The translations under genes were made by a program, and so were the position numbers. The notes below the pieces were generated by a model. It saw only the letters and a list, made by a program, of their open reading frames with translations, ran no database searches and was not told the DNA's origin. Positions 9,351 to 19,109 of a stretch of 64,000 bases of DNA are shown here, piece after piece. Source of the stretch: an uncultured Draconibacterium sp. (GTDB taxonomy: Bacteria > Bacteroidota > Bacteroidia > Bacteroidales > Prolixibacteraceae); contig NZ_OY781365.1 of assembly GCF_963676815.1 (NCBI RefSeq), positions 4,808,501 through 4,872,500 on the forward strand, given 5' to 3'. Each line of letters starts with the position of its first letter. Within the stretch, counting starts at the first letter, position 1.

Positions 9351-10193
9351 TTAATCTGGTTTCGTAAATGAATGTGCTACCCAATTGTTCTTCTCTACAA
9401 AACCCGCATTTTCCATTCCCAATTCTTCAGCTTTTGTAACAATATCATTGATGTCTTCGGTGTAGAACCCACTCATAATCAAGGTGCCGCCATTGTTTAA
9501 AACTGAATGGTAAGCGTTCATGTCGTTTAGCAAAACATTTTTATGGATGTTGGCAAAAATAAGGTCGTATTTTTCATTTCCAAGCAAACTAGCATCTCCC
9601 AACTTTGCTTCGATATTAGTTATTTTATTGAGGGCTGCATTTTCACAAGTTCCTTCGTACGACCATTTATCGATATCAATGGCCGTTATCTGTTTTGCAC
9701 CTTTCATCGATGCTAAAATGCTAAGAATTCCGGTTCCGCAACCCATGTCAAGAATGGTTTTGCCAGTGAGGTCGTTTTGCAGAATTGACTCAATAATGGT
9801 AGCTGTTGTCTCGTGGTTTCCGGTTCCGAAAGCCATATTCGGTTCAATAACAATCTCGTATTTGGCATCGGGATATTCGGTGTGAAATGGCGCGCGAATC
9901 ATACATTCGCCGCCAATTACCAGCGGCTTAAAATAGTTCTTTTCCCATTCTTTATTCCAGTTTTGGTCGGCAATAAACTCCGATTTAACCTCAAAAGAAT
10001 AATCGCCCGAAAACGTTTCGAGAACCGTATTTAAATTTTCTTCTGAAAAAGTGTTTGCCGGAATAAACGCTTCAAAACCATTTTCAGTTTCAACAAAACT
10101 GTCAAAGCCAATTTCGGCCAGCTGAGCATTTAAAACATCGCGTAACCACTCTTGAAAGGGAGTGATTTGTATGGTTATTTTTTGGTAATCCAT
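9351..10193 (-). CDS. prmA: Ribosomal protein L11 methyltransferase
   Basis: 280 aa, normal length for PrmA. The N-terminal domain (about 1-100) recognises L11. The SAM-dependent methyltransferase domain contains MAFGTGNHETT, motif I DMGCGTGILSILA and the acidic motif II IDIDKWSYEG. It trimethylates several amino groups on ribosomal protein L11. It stands alone on the minus strand. Confidence 0.95.
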   Translation of the reverse strand: MDYQKITIQITPFQEWLRDVLNAQLAEIGFDSFVETENGFEAFIPANTFSEENLNTVLETFSGDYSFEVKSEFIADQNWNKEWEKNYFKPLVIGGECMIRAPFHTEYPDAKYEIVIEPNMAFGTGNHETTATIIESILQNDLTGKTILDMGCGTGILSILASMKGAKQITAIDIDKWSYEGTCENAALNKITNIEAKLGDASLLGNEKYDLIFANIHKNVLLNDMNAYHSVLNNGGTLIMSGFYTEDINDIVTKAEELGMENAGFVEKNNWVAHSFTKPD

Positions 10194-10274
10194 TTTCTGT
10201 TATTTGCGGCGAAGGTATAAAAAAACGGCCATTCCTTGTTTTGCAATCGTAACACCAAAGCAATGAGTGAAGAA

Positions 10275-11870
10275 CTAAAAAATGTATCCAATATTTAAAG
10301 CCACTTTTCGATAGGTATTTCCCGAATACGAAACATCAAAAGCTTTCGTATAATCGAAGCCGACTCCTCCGTATATTTTAAAATTAGCGGGGAAAGCCTT
10401 TGTATAGCGAAATGCTGCGTTTCCGCTTGCTCTTCTCGTCGTTAAGAATTCATATTCGCGGTACAAAATATTATCGAGTGTTGCGTAGTTTTTTAATGCA
10501 TTTGCAAATTGCCCGTCTTCCTTGTCGGTTCCGGTTCCCGATCCGTATTGCGCTCCCACAGAAAAGCTAAACATGTTGCTGTTTGAAAAGATATTCTTTT
10601 TAAGCGATGCGGTTGCCAAAAACTGCTGTATGTCTTGTCGGCGGTAGAAAGGATAAGTTACTGTTAACTGGTCTCTGCGCCAAATTGAAATACCTGCATT
10701 TATTAGCCATTCGGGATTGTTGTCATTTACATTTATATTCCCCGAATATAGAAACGAGGCTTTGGAATGAACTCGGTCCAGCACCTGATTTTTACCAAAA
10801 TAGAGAATGGTGGTATTTCCGCCTTCATCGGTTGATTTACTATACGATTTCTCTAAGTTGATTAAATCTTCATAATCGAAGTTAATTGATAACTGGTGCA
10901 GTGTCCGATTTCGATTTAAAGAAATGACTCCTTTGTATGAAATTATATTTGCCTGATGTTCGGTGTACTGAATATCGACCGAAGATTTCTGCCCGAAATA
11001 GCCATTTCGCCATTTAAAACCCAGGTCGTTAAAAATATTGAAATTATTACCGGCGAAAAGTTCAAGCTGGAACGACACTCCATGAATAAAATCGACAAGT
11101 GGATTGTTATCCGTACTTCCTGTCATTCCTTCGTTACCAAAGTTCTCCTGCAATCCAAAAAACGATCCGTAACTTATTAATGAATTGAATTGTTGGTCGG
11201 TGTTTCCTTCCGATTGGTAGCTCGTATTTTCAGTTCTCTTCCTGAAATAGTAGTTCATACCAACATCAACCAAACTATTAAATGAATACGACAAACCCAA
11301 AGTTGTTTCCAGGTTCATGATATCGTTTGTGTGTCTGAGGTCTTTGGTTTTATAATAGCTCGCGGTATAATAGTTGGTTTTTAGCCCCAGTGTCAAATTG
11401 TTATTAACAGGAATACTTAACGCCCCGGTAAGGTAATACTGCTCCATGTTTTTTGTTCCGGCAGTGCTGTCGGCAAATTCAACAATATCAAAAGGAGAAA
11501 AACCGGGATTGAAGAGGGTAGAACCTCCCATGTTTTTACCTGAAAAATCCGTGTACTGCATTTGCCCGTAAAAAACAAGTTTGTTTATGCGATAAAATGA
11601 TTCGGTTGAAGCTCCGAATGAATAGCTGTTATCCGACTGAAAATAATTAATAAAGTCGCCATTTTGCTTATTGAAAGTTGCCTCAATAAACGAAATTTTA
11701 TCGACCGAAAGCTTGTCTAATCCGGCAGCATTTTCGCTGGTAAGCCAACCATTGCTGGCTTTTATATAATTAAAATTTGCCCAGTTTACAGACTCTTGAG
11801 CTACAAGCTGAGTGGAAAAAAATATTCCTCCGAAAAGTAGCAGCCACCTTATGTGCATTTTTTTTATCAT
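10275..11870 (-). CDS. DUF6850-type outer-membrane beta-barrel protein
   Basis: 531 aa with signal peptide (MIKKMHIRWLLLFGGIFFSTQLVAQ). The rest alternates short hydrophobic beta strands and polar loops and ends in a strand with terminal Phe (KVALNIGYIF), as barrel proteins do. It resembles the DUF6850 family found next to DUF4876 proteins in Bacteroides; this name is from memory and not searched. It is the last gene of the six-gene operon led by the ABC ATPase at 19014, 17 bp after the DUF4876 gene. It probably works in the outer membrane with the TonB receptor of the operon. Substrate unknown. Confidence 0.75.
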   Translation of the reverse strand: MIKKMHIRWLLLFGGIFFSTQLVAQESVNWANFNYIKASNGWLTSENAAGLDKLSVDKISFIEATFNKQNGDFINYFQSDNSYSFGASTESFYRINKLVFYGQMQYTDFSGKNMGGSTLFNPGFSPFDIVEFADSTAGTKNMEQYYLTGALSIPVNNNLTLGLKTNYYTASYYKTKDLRHTNDIMNLETTLGLSYSFNSLVDVGMNYYFRKRTENTSYQSEGNTDQQFNSLISYGSFFGLQENFGNEGMTGSTDNNPLVDFIHGVSFQLELFAGNNFNIFNDLGFKWRNGYFGQKSSVDIQYTEHQANIISYKGVISLNRNRTLHQLSINFDYEDLINLEKSYSKSTDEGGNTTILYFGKNQVLDRVHSKASFLYSGNINVNDNNPEWLINAGISIWRRDQLTVTYPFYRRQDIQQFLATASLKKNIFSNSNMFSFSVGAQYGSGTGTDKEDGQFANALKNYATLDNILYREYEFLTTRRASGNAAFRYTKAFPANFKIYGGVGFDYTKAFDVSYSGNTYRKVALNIGYIF

Positions 11871-11887
11871 TAACTATTCTCAACGAA

Positions 11888-13222
11888 TTAGTGGCGTAAT
11901 GAAGCTTTTTTTCTTTGGTGAAAATCGTTTGTTGAGCTATTCGTATCACTATAAATTATGCGGGCGCCGTTAGCTATTGAAGCTTCTGCATCAATACCGG
12001 AAGGATCAGTGCTTCCATCGGCAATATCTGTTGTTCCTCCCGAATAGTTTTCGATAATTTTTCCTTCGTTCCCGGGTATTGCCAGTGTTGCCTCTTTATT
12101 TACGTTTCGGTATAAGGCATATCCTTGTGAGTTGGTATGTACTATATAGCCCGCATCAATTGCGGCCGGCAATCTTTTTAAGTTGTCGTCACCCTGGCGG
12201 TAAACCTCTGCTGCATCAATCACCCAATCGTTTGGAACTTTTGTGTAACCCTGATTAGCGCTCCCATTATAATAGCCCAAATTGTTCACATTATTGGCAA
12301 ATTCTGCTGGTGTTTCGCCTTGTGGTGAGAAAAGGAAGAATGCAGGAGAAGAGACGCTTAAAGACCATGCCGAAGCACTTCCGAATTTTACTGCTGAAAG
12401 ATAGTGAGATGTTGGAATTGAGGACGAAGGTACCGGATAATAGAGCTCATTTGAATACACATCAATATCATAGGTTGTGTAAAATTCTGAATTTGCAAAA
12501 TTGATTGATTGACTATAAGTAATAGTGTTGTCGATTGCACTGTTAAATGCCACAACAATTTGTTCTCCGGAAGCCAGATTAACTCCATCCGGGAAATACC
12601 AAATTCCCTGTGCGGCAGGAATCCAATTCTCCGTTTCATAAGATGGTGCCCCATCTTCGTAGAAATAGTTTGTTGAATTTGAATTGTATGGATAAACCAT
12701 TCCGAAACATAAATTATCTAACGAAACTGAACTTACAGAATTGTTATAAAGAATCATATATTGTCCTTGTCTAAAAGTTCCTGAACCATCGTCTTTCTGG
12801 CATCCGCCGATATACAATTCTTTGATTAGTATTGATGCACTTTTTGATACTGATAAATCGATGGTCGTTACAGCCGAATTTTCGTATGATTCGCTAACAC
12901 TAATATTTGTGCTACCTGTAAAAATATAAGAGTTTAGCGAAACCTGGCGTGTTTCAGAAACGGAAGCCTGGTAAAGACCTAAAGGAACATCGAATGTTAC
13001 AGTACCATTGGAATTCGTACGATCAATAAAAGTGGTGTTGTTTGACGTATTTGTAAGCGTAACAATTACGTTCTCAACTGTTTCAAAGTCTTCGGGGTAA
13101 TTTAATTGAACATTAACGATAGTAGTTTGAAATAAATTATCGTATTCGTTTTTGCAAGATGATAAACTCACAATTAAAATTGCGATAAATAAAAAGGAGA
13201 ATAATTGGGTATTTTTTAGCAT
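11888..13222 (-). CDS. DUF4876 surface lipoprotein
   Basis: 444 aa lipoprotein with lipobox LSSC at about residue 23. An immunoglobulin-like or carboxypeptidase-regulatory-like N-terminal domain follows (about 30-120: VTLTNTSNNTTFIDRTNSNG). The remaining part matches my memory of DUF4876, with an LTD-like beta sandwich starting at ILIKELYIGGC. It is encoded 10 bp after the TonB receptor, in the place a SusD-like protein would occupy in a glycan locus, but it is not SusD-like. It may be the cell-surface capture protein of this transporter. Ligand unknown. Confidence 0.75.
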   Translation of the reverse strand: MLKNTQLFSFLFIAILIVSLSSCKNEYDNLFQTTIVNVQLNYPEDFETVENVIVTLTNTSNNTTFIDRTNSNGTVTFDVPLGLYQASVSETRQVSLNSYIFTGSTNISVSESYENSAVTTIDLSVSKSASILIKELYIGGCQKDDGSGTFRQGQYMILYNNSVSSVSLDNLCFGMVYPYNSNSTNYFYEDGAPSYETENWIPAAQGIWYFPDGVNLASGEQIVVAFNSAIDNTITYSQSINFANSEFYTTYDIDVYSNELYYPVPSSSIPTSHYLSAVKFGSASAWSLSVSSPAFFLFSPQGETPAEFANNVNNLGYYNGSANQGYTKVPNDWVIDAAEVYRQGDDNLKRLPAAIDAGYIVHTNSQGYALYRNVNKEATLAIPGNEGKIIENYSGGTTDIADGSTDPSGIDAEASIANGARIIYSDTNSSTNDFHQRKKASLRH

Positions 13223-13232
13223 AACTAGATTT

Positions 13233-16211
13233 TTATATTTTAACTCTCATCGACAATCCGTAGTAAAAATTGGCAATTTTACCCAAACTGTTCTTGTAGA
13301 GTGATTCTTTGTTTCCGTTTTGGCTATTTATTATAGTTCCTGTATTGTTAAAAAAATTGGTCGCCTTAAAGGTAATTGAAAATCGATTGCCAATTTCTTT
13401 TGTCACATTTATGTTAGCCGAAAAATACGGACTAAATTTTTGTGCCACAAAATAATAGTTGGTAGCTGATTTTTTTACCAGTTTCGATAAATCGTTGTAT
13501 AATTCAGCATCGTTTTCCCTGGCCCATAAAAACTGTTCTAAAAAAGGAACGGCAGTTTCCATGTTGTCTATTGATTTGTAATATAAAGGGTAGGTTGCTA
13601 CATAGTTGTTACCATTGTAAATATTAGTGGACGAAAACGACGGAATGTATGAGTTTACATCATCAAGCACATAACTTCGCGTGGTATTCGAGTATTCGCT
13701 TAGACGCTGTGAATAATCGTACAATGAACTTTCTACCCGGCAGGAAACAATCATTCGAATAGCCGGAATATGTGTGGTAACCGTAACGTTTGTTCTTACT
13801 TGTTTGGTTTTCATTCCGTTACTTACAGTATTGTTGCCAATATAATAGCCGATGTATTTGTAAGGACTTCCGTCGGCCGACAATGCGGTTGTTGATGTGC
13901 CTTCCTCGATAGATTGGTTTATTCCTTTATACGAATAATAGCTACCATCAACACGTACCGATGTTTTTAATGCTTTAATCTGTCCAAAGTCAATTATCCA
14001 TTCCAGGCCTTTTCGTACGACCGACGTACCATTCGTATAATAAAAATTTTCTTTAAGATCGTTTTTTACGGTGTAGCTAAGTGTTTCATCGGGGTAAGTT
14101 CCGGTTGCATCTGAAACTGTTACAACACCTGTTGTTTGGTCAATATTATAAGTTTGATTTTCGCTGGGGATTACTGTGTTTTCTAAATCAAATTGATCGG
14201 TAAGTTTATACGATACCGGAAGGTAAGTGCTTGCTTTGCGATATGGGTTAAGGGTTTTATCGCGGTACGCAGTTAACGATACGCTGGTTTGCCCAATCCT
14301 AAAATCGGTTCCTAATTCCATTTTTCTGCGTCGTTGCCATTTTAAATTGGTATTGTAAATGGTTGAAACCGGAGTGGTATAATAAGCATAAAAAGTTGTT
14401 CCGTCAGTATTGGTTGTTGATGCAAATGCCAGGCGGTCATCATAAACCGGTCTGGGGTAAAGAACATTTGCTGATGGAAGTTTTACGGCGTCGCCCCAAC
14501 CAGCATGCACCTTTACAAATTTCAGCCTGGCATTTTTATTTGAATACGCTGTATATTGTGCATTAATTCGTGGAGACCACCCTTGCACAACACCATATTC
14601 TGTTCCGTTTACCGAAGTGATATCCGATCTTATACCTGCCCGAATTTCCATTTGCTTTTCAAACAACGGAAAGGCCAATTTATCTTCGGCGTAAAACGAA
14701 TAGGTTTTAATAAATGGTTGTTCGTTATAACGGTATTCTCTCCAGGTAGGAGCGTACCTCATGTCGTTAAAATAAATTCCTTTGCCATAATTTCCCGAGA
14801 ACGAGAGCTCGCCGCCGGCTTTTATACGGTTTGTAAATCCACCTTTCTCCTGAACCCACGACGCTTTTAATTTTGCCGTGTAGGTAACTGGTTTATCATC
14901 GTTGTACATTATTTCGAACCACGATCCTGGAGGGATGAGAACTATATTTGCATTTGGATCTTCATCAAAATTCCGTGCAATAAAGTATCCCTCGTTGGTT
15001 GAATGAATTGACGCTTTTGCTGCCGAACTATCTTCATTTTCTTTTTCCTCGCTTTTTTTGTTGGCATAATTAACCGATGCTGAAAAATCGATTTCAGTTA
15101 AATACGGCAGATTTAAAAGCCATTTCACATTTAAATTTGAGCGCAATGCATAATCTTTCTGTTTATCGTAGGTGCCAATAAATCTGTCCGGGTCATTTTC
15201 TGAGTTATAACCGCTAAGGTTTCCGGTTACTCCATACGTTAAATCAATAGGCTGGCTTTTATTTCCAAACGTGTTTCGGTAGGTTAACGACAGGTTATTG
15301 CGTGTATAACTTGTATAGGGCGAAACCCGGTGTTTTATCGATTTGGTGCGCTCAGCACTGGTGTTAATAAGCCCTCTTTTTTCTCCTAAATCAAATCCTT
15401 TTGTTGCGGAGTAACTTTTTGTGTTGGGTTTGGTTATAACTTCAATTTCCCATGGAGATTTTCCTTTTCGGGTATTTATTTTTACAAGCCCTGCTGATAG
15501 ATCACCATTTTCAACCGATGGTAAACCTGTTATAATTTCAACCGACTCGATATTATTTACAGCAATATTACGTATATCGGTTCCTTCAATTCCGTCGGTA
15601 GCAATGCTGTTAAAACCAGCGTTGGGTGTTAAGCGCACTCCGTCTACTTCAATGGCTGTTCCAAACGATGGATTGTCTAACTCGGTTCTGGAGTCGGCTC
15701 GCAAAAAAATAAATCGTGCACTGGTGGCACTTGATTCGTAAATGGTTTGTCCGCCTGGTAACTGCGACGTTAGTTCCGAAATGTCCTTTGTTTGTGCATG
15801 TGTTAATGCGCTACTGTTAATGGTGTACGATGTAGCCAGCTCGTCATTTTTTTGAGCTGTAACAACAACTTCGCTTAATGCTAAACTGTTTGCATTTAGA
15901 TAGAAAACATGGTCAGAAACTGCCTGGTCTTTCATATTAATAGTAACTTTTATTTTTTCATAGCCGAGGCAAGAAAAAATCAAAGTTCGTTCTCCTTCCG
16001 GTAAACTGATGGAGAAATTTCCATTATAATCGCTAATCGCCCAAAAGTTGTTATCCGACGAAACAATTGTAGCAAACTCCAGCGGTGTTTTTTTGTCAGC
16101 AGCTAACACTTTACCCGAAAACAAATGCTGACCAAATGCTGCTACACTTGCAAAAAGCAGCGCAGAAACCAGGAAGAGCTTTTGTATTTGGTAAATCAGT
16201 TTGGCCTTCAT
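13233..16211 (-). CDS. TonB-dependent receptor with carboxypeptidase-like N-terminal domain
   Basis: 992 aa. Signal peptide (residues 1-27, ending AAFGQ), CarboxypepD_reg-like domain at about 30-115 (FSGKVLAADKKTPLEFATIV), plug domain at about 125-250 (with VNNIESVEIITGLPS and LSAGLVKINTRKG), then a long 22-strand-type barrel ending near FYYGLSMRVKI. Such receptors take up large or scarce ligands with energy from TonB-ExbBD. No SusD homologue is adjacent, so it is not a typical starch-utilisation-type locus. It follows the DUF4857 gene by 3 bp. The ligand is unknown. Confidence 0.9.
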   Translation of the reverse strand: MKAKLIYQIQKLFLVSALLFASVAAFGQHLFSGKVLAADKKTPLEFATIVSSDNNFWAISDYNGNFSISLPEGERTLIFSCLGYEKIKVTINMKDQAVSDHVFYLNANSLALSEVVVTAQKNDELATSYTINSSALTHAQTKDISELTSQLPGGQTIYESSATSARFIFLRADSRTELDNPSFGTAIEVDGVRLTPNAGFNSIATDGIEGTDIRNIAVNNIESVEIITGLPSVENGDLSAGLVKINTRKGKSPWEIEVITKPNTKSYSATKGFDLGEKRGLINTSAERTKSIKHRVSPYTSYTRNNLSLTYRNTFGNKSQPIDLTYGVTGNLSGYNSENDPDRFIGTYDKQKDYALRSNLNVKWLLNLPYLTEIDFSASVNYANKKSEEKENEDSSAAKASIHSTNEGYFIARNFDEDPNANIVLIPPGSWFEIMYNDDKPVTYTAKLKASWVQEKGGFTNRIKAGGELSFSGNYGKGIYFNDMRYAPTWREYRYNEQPFIKTYSFYAEDKLAFPLFEKQMEIRAGIRSDITSVNGTEYGVVQGWSPRINAQYTAYSNKNARLKFVKVHAGWGDAVKLPSANVLYPRPVYDDRLAFASTTNTDGTTFYAYYTTPVSTIYNTNLKWQRRRKMELGTDFRIGQTSVSLTAYRDKTLNPYRKASTYLPVSYKLTDQFDLENTVIPSENQTYNIDQTTGVVTVSDATGTYPDETLSYTVKNDLKENFYYTNGTSVVRKGLEWIIDFGQIKALKTSVRVDGSYYSYKGINQSIEEGTSTTALSADGSPYKYIGYYIGNNTVSNGMKTKQVRTNVTVTTHIPAIRMIVSCRVESSLYDYSQRLSEYSNTTRSYVLDDVNSYIPSFSSTNIYNGNNYVATYPLYYKSIDNMETAVPFLEQFLWARENDAELYNDLSKLVKKSATNYYFVAQKFSPYFSANINVTKEIGNRFSITFKATNFFNNTGTIINSQNGNKESLYKNSLGKIANFYYGLSMRVKI

Positions 16212-16214
16212 TAT

Positions 16215-17450
16215 TTATTTGAAGAATTTGTTTGGAAAAAAGTTTACGGCAATAAATCCAGCTATTCCAAAAATTAGAATAATTCCAAAATCAATAAGTT
16301 GACTTTTTGTTTCTCTATTTCTTTTTCTGATTATTAAGAATTGAATCGCTACTAAAACCAAACTCAAAATTAGCCATTTTAAGGTTTTATTGAATTTGAA
16401 AAAGAAACGAATGTAGCCCGAATTTTCATCCACCAATTTAAGCTTTACCGGAAACAGGAATTGAGCAACTTTTCCTTCTACACGATTCTCGCTAATTTTC
16501 CAGTTTTCTTTATATTCATCAACTTTCTTGAAGTCTTTGTTTAGGGTTTGGCAAGTTATTGAACCAGCATGTAAACTAATAACATTGTAGTTGAATAAAT
16601 CACCGTAAATTCTGATTTCATCCCTTTCCGGATTGATGTTTTCTACATCAAGCTTTTCCAACAGATAATCGTATTGCGTTAAAACAAATAGACTGTTACT
16701 GGTCGAAAATAAATAGGCATAATAAAGTTTATCCTTAAAGTCGACACATTTTATATATCTGAATTTTATTTCATCAGCAATTTCAACTTTTCGCACATAC
16801 GGTTTTCCTTTAACCATTTTTACATGAAAAAGCTGATCGGCTGAATCGATAATAAAGTAACCTTCGTCGCATGATTTTCGGGTGGTTGGAATCCCGTTTA
16901 TAGATTTTGCAGGAAATTTGAATTCCCGTTTATAAAGCACAGCAGAGAACATCCGGCTTTTCTCTTCATTAATTTTATTCGATTCAGCATTAATAAATTC
17001 CATTCGCCAGGTTATTCTGAAAAAATCTTTAGGCATTTCAATACTGGCTCGTCCCGATTGCGACTCGTAGAGAGGGAAAAGCGTTGGTTGGGGGGCATCA
17101 ATTTCCTCTGGCTGAAGCCTGAAAGATGATTGATTTTGGCTAATTAGGTGCATATCTATTTCTACACCGTTAACCGAATCGGGCATTGTGTTATTCATTA
17201 GTAACTGCCTGGTATACATTAGCGGGAGTTTGCTTTCGTATTCTTTGCGGGTTAATTCTTCTCCTTCCGAATTGGTTCGGGTAACACCATCATTCGAGCG
17301 CAGCAGTACAAAATCATGATCGATACAACTGTATCCTATAAAAGGTGGCCGAATTGGTTGCTCAAAAGCTGTCCAGTACAATCGGGGAAGTACAATGCTA
17401 AACCCAATTATGGTTATAAGTAGTAGAAAATATCTGCTTGCTTTTACCAT
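16215..17450 (-). CDS. DUF4857 membrane protein
   Basis: The preferred start at 17450 (MVKASRYFLLLITIIGFS) gives 411 aa. A longer reading from 17501 would overlap the upstream gene by 50 bp. A GGAG lies about 10 nt before the preferred ATG. It has one N-terminal membrane segment (about 7-25), a large extracytoplasmic domain, and two or three C-terminal helices (about 350-410). It resembles DUF4857 by memory only. It begins one base after the stop of the 222-aa membrane gene, so the two are surely co-translated. It is probably an accessory subunit of the ABC transporter. Confidence 0.72.
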   Translation of the reverse strand: MVKASRYFLLLITIIGFSIVLPRLYWTAFEQPIRPPFIGYSCIDHDFVLLRSNDGVTRTNSEGEELTRKEYESKLPLMYTRQLLMNNTMPDSVNGVEIDMHLISQNQSSFRLQPEEIDAPQPTLFPLYESQSGRASIEMPKDFFRITWRMEFINAESNKINEEKSRMFSAVLYKREFKFPAKSINGIPTTRKSCDEGYFIIDSADQLFHVKMVKGKPYVRKVEIADEIKFRYIKCVDFKDKLYYAYLFSTSNSLFVLTQYDYLLEKLDVENINPERDEIRIYGDLFNYNVISLHAGSITCQTLNKDFKKVDEYKENWKISENRVEGKVAQFLFPVKLKLVDENSGYIRFFFKFNKTLKWLILSLVLVAIQFLIIRKRNRETKSQLIDFGIILIFGIAGFIAVNFFPNKFFK

Positions 17451-17451
17451 T

Positions 17452-18120
17452 TTACATTTCTCCTTTTCTAAATCGGTACCCCGAAAATAAAAGTGATACA
17501 CTACTGATGGTAACTAAAAACCCTAGCCAGATATTTACCGGCGCATAAGCACCTGCATCGGCAGTTTTAAAATACATGGTATTGAATACTATTGCTACAA
17601 TAAAATAGCCCAAACGGTATTTCCAAACCGGTTCTAAAACAATAAGAGCCGTTAAATAATAGGCCGCAAAACCTGCCAAAAACCATGGTGCAACCGAAAT
17701 AATGGCCCGCATATAAATGTCCGAAGGGAAATAGATACAACTTATCCACCAAAAAGCACCAAGTATGATAGTATAAATCAACAATAAGCTTATGGTTCCG
17801 TAGAGCATCATCATCATCAGAACCCGATTTTCATTAACCGGAAGATGGAAGCTAAGTTTGATTCTTTTATTCACAATCTCGGGAAAATATTGCGCTAATG
17901 AAAGAACGAGACCTCCGGCCAGAGGAACAAATTTTAATATTGAGAAATAGCTTGCACCCATAAAAATCAGTTCGTACCAATAGCTACTCGCATCAGTAAA
18001 TTTAAAATTACGATGAACAACCAAAAACATGTACGCAACAACGCTTAATCCCAAAAAAGCGTAAAGCATTACAAACCATCTGGTTTTTATCCATTCTTTA
18101 TAGCGTATTGATTTCCACAT
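17452..18120 (-). CDS. Probable ABC-2-like permease subunit
   Basis: 222 aa with about six hydrophobic helices (for example WFVMLYAFLGLSVVAYMFLV and VLMMMMLYGTISLLLIYTII). I do not recognise a named family. Its position 3 bp after the ATPase gene and 1 bp before the DUF4857 gene suggests it is the membrane-spanning subunit of the transporter. Such half-size permeases usually dimerise. Transport direction cannot be told from sequence. Confidence 0.65.
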   Translation of the reverse strand: MWKSIRYKEWIKTRWFVMLYAFLGLSVVAYMFLVVHRNFKFTDASSYWYELIFMGASYFSILKFVPLAGGLVLSLAQYFPEIVNKRIKLSFHLPVNENRVLMMMMLYGTISLLLIYTIILGAFWWISCIYFPSDIYMRAIISVAPWFLAGFAAYYLTALIVLEPVWKYRLGYFIVAIVFNTMYFKTADAGAYAPVNIWLGFLVTISSVSLLFSGYRFRKGEM

Positions 18121-18123
18121 GTT

Positions 18124-19014
18124 TTAGTACTTTCCTGTTAAACCTATAAATGCGTCTTCAAGGCTCATTTTTAATTCTTTGAAATTTCGGAATACTATAT
18201 TATTTTTCTTTAGAAAATCTTTTATAAATGATGCCGATTCGTAGGTATATAATTCTAATTTGCTACCTACTTTTTCAATATTAACCACAAATGTTTCATC
18301 GGAAAAGTCAACAGATTCATTATCCAATTCAAAGTAAAACTGTTTAAATTCATTTATAAAATGATGCACATTTCTCTGTGTAAGAATCCGGTTAAAATCC
18401 ATAATCAGAACATCGTCGATAAGACGTTCCATATCCTGAATTATGTGCGACGTGGTAAATATAGTTTTGTTTTTTGCTTTAGCATATTCACGCAGATAGT
18501 CGATAAACAACCGGCGATAACCCGGGTCAAGACCCATCGAGAAATCATCAAGAATTAACAGGTCGGGATCTTGCGCCAGAATTAACCCTAGTGCTACTTG
18601 AGATCGTTGCCCGCACGACATGCTCGAAATCTTTTGGTCGGCACCTACTTTCAGTTTCGACATGAGTTCCCAATACGGTTCTTTATCCCACTTTGGGTAA
18701 AAGCGCGAATAAAATTTTTCAATCTGGTGGATGTTCATAAACGAATATTGAACATGTCCCTCGATAAGAAATCCAATCCTCGATTTATTTTGTGGCGATA
18801 AATGTTGCGAGTTTTCGCCATAAATTAAACATTCGCCACTGCGTGGTTGAAGAAAACCATTTAGAATATTTATGGTCGTAGTTTTTCCTGTGCCATTCTT
18901 TCCCAGCAAGCCAAGAATAGTACCTTGCTCAACATGAAAATTGAGATTTTCGTAAACCAGTTTTTTCCCGTAGTAGTGGGTGAGGTTTTTGCATTCTATA
19001 GCGTTGGGATTCAT
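18124..19014 (-). CDS. ABC transporter ATP-binding protein
   Basis: 296 aa. Walker A LLGKNGTGKTTTIN (about residues 36-49), a degenerate signature SMSCGQRSQ in place of LSGGQ, Walker B PDLLILDDFSMGLDPG and the H-loop in TSHIIQ. The C-terminal 85 residues form the extension typical of ABC-2-type ATPases. It is the first gene of a six-gene operon, powering the permease and DUF4857 proteins that follow with gaps of 1-3 bp. The link of an ABC-2-type ATPase with a TonB receptor is unusual. Confidence 0.92.
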   Translation of the reverse strand: MNPNAIECKNLTHYYGKKLVYENLNFHVEQGTILGLLGKNGTGKTTTINILNGFLQPRSGECLIYGENSQHLSPQNKSRIGFLIEGHVQYSFMNIHQIEKFYSRFYPKWDKEPYWELMSKLKVGADQKISSMSCGQRSQVALGLILAQDPDLLILDDFSMGLDPGYRRLFIDYLREYAKAKNKTIFTTSHIIQDMERLIDDVLIMDFNRILTQRNVHHFINEFKQFYFELDNESVDFSDETFVVNIEKVGSKLELYTYESASFIKDFLKKNNIVFRNFKELKMSLEDAFIGLTGKY

Positions 19015-19109
19015 ATACGGGTTCGATCAGTTTTTCTGCATTTTTATTTTTTCATAGTTGCTTACACCATCTTTCTGCGGGTTAAGATGTCGGTTAAATT
19101 GCAAAAATT

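Noticed and set aside
10275..16211. Polysaccharide utilisation locus (SusC/SusD)
   Set aside because: No SusD-like protein and no glycoside hydrolase lie in the operon; the lipoprotein is DUF4876-like.
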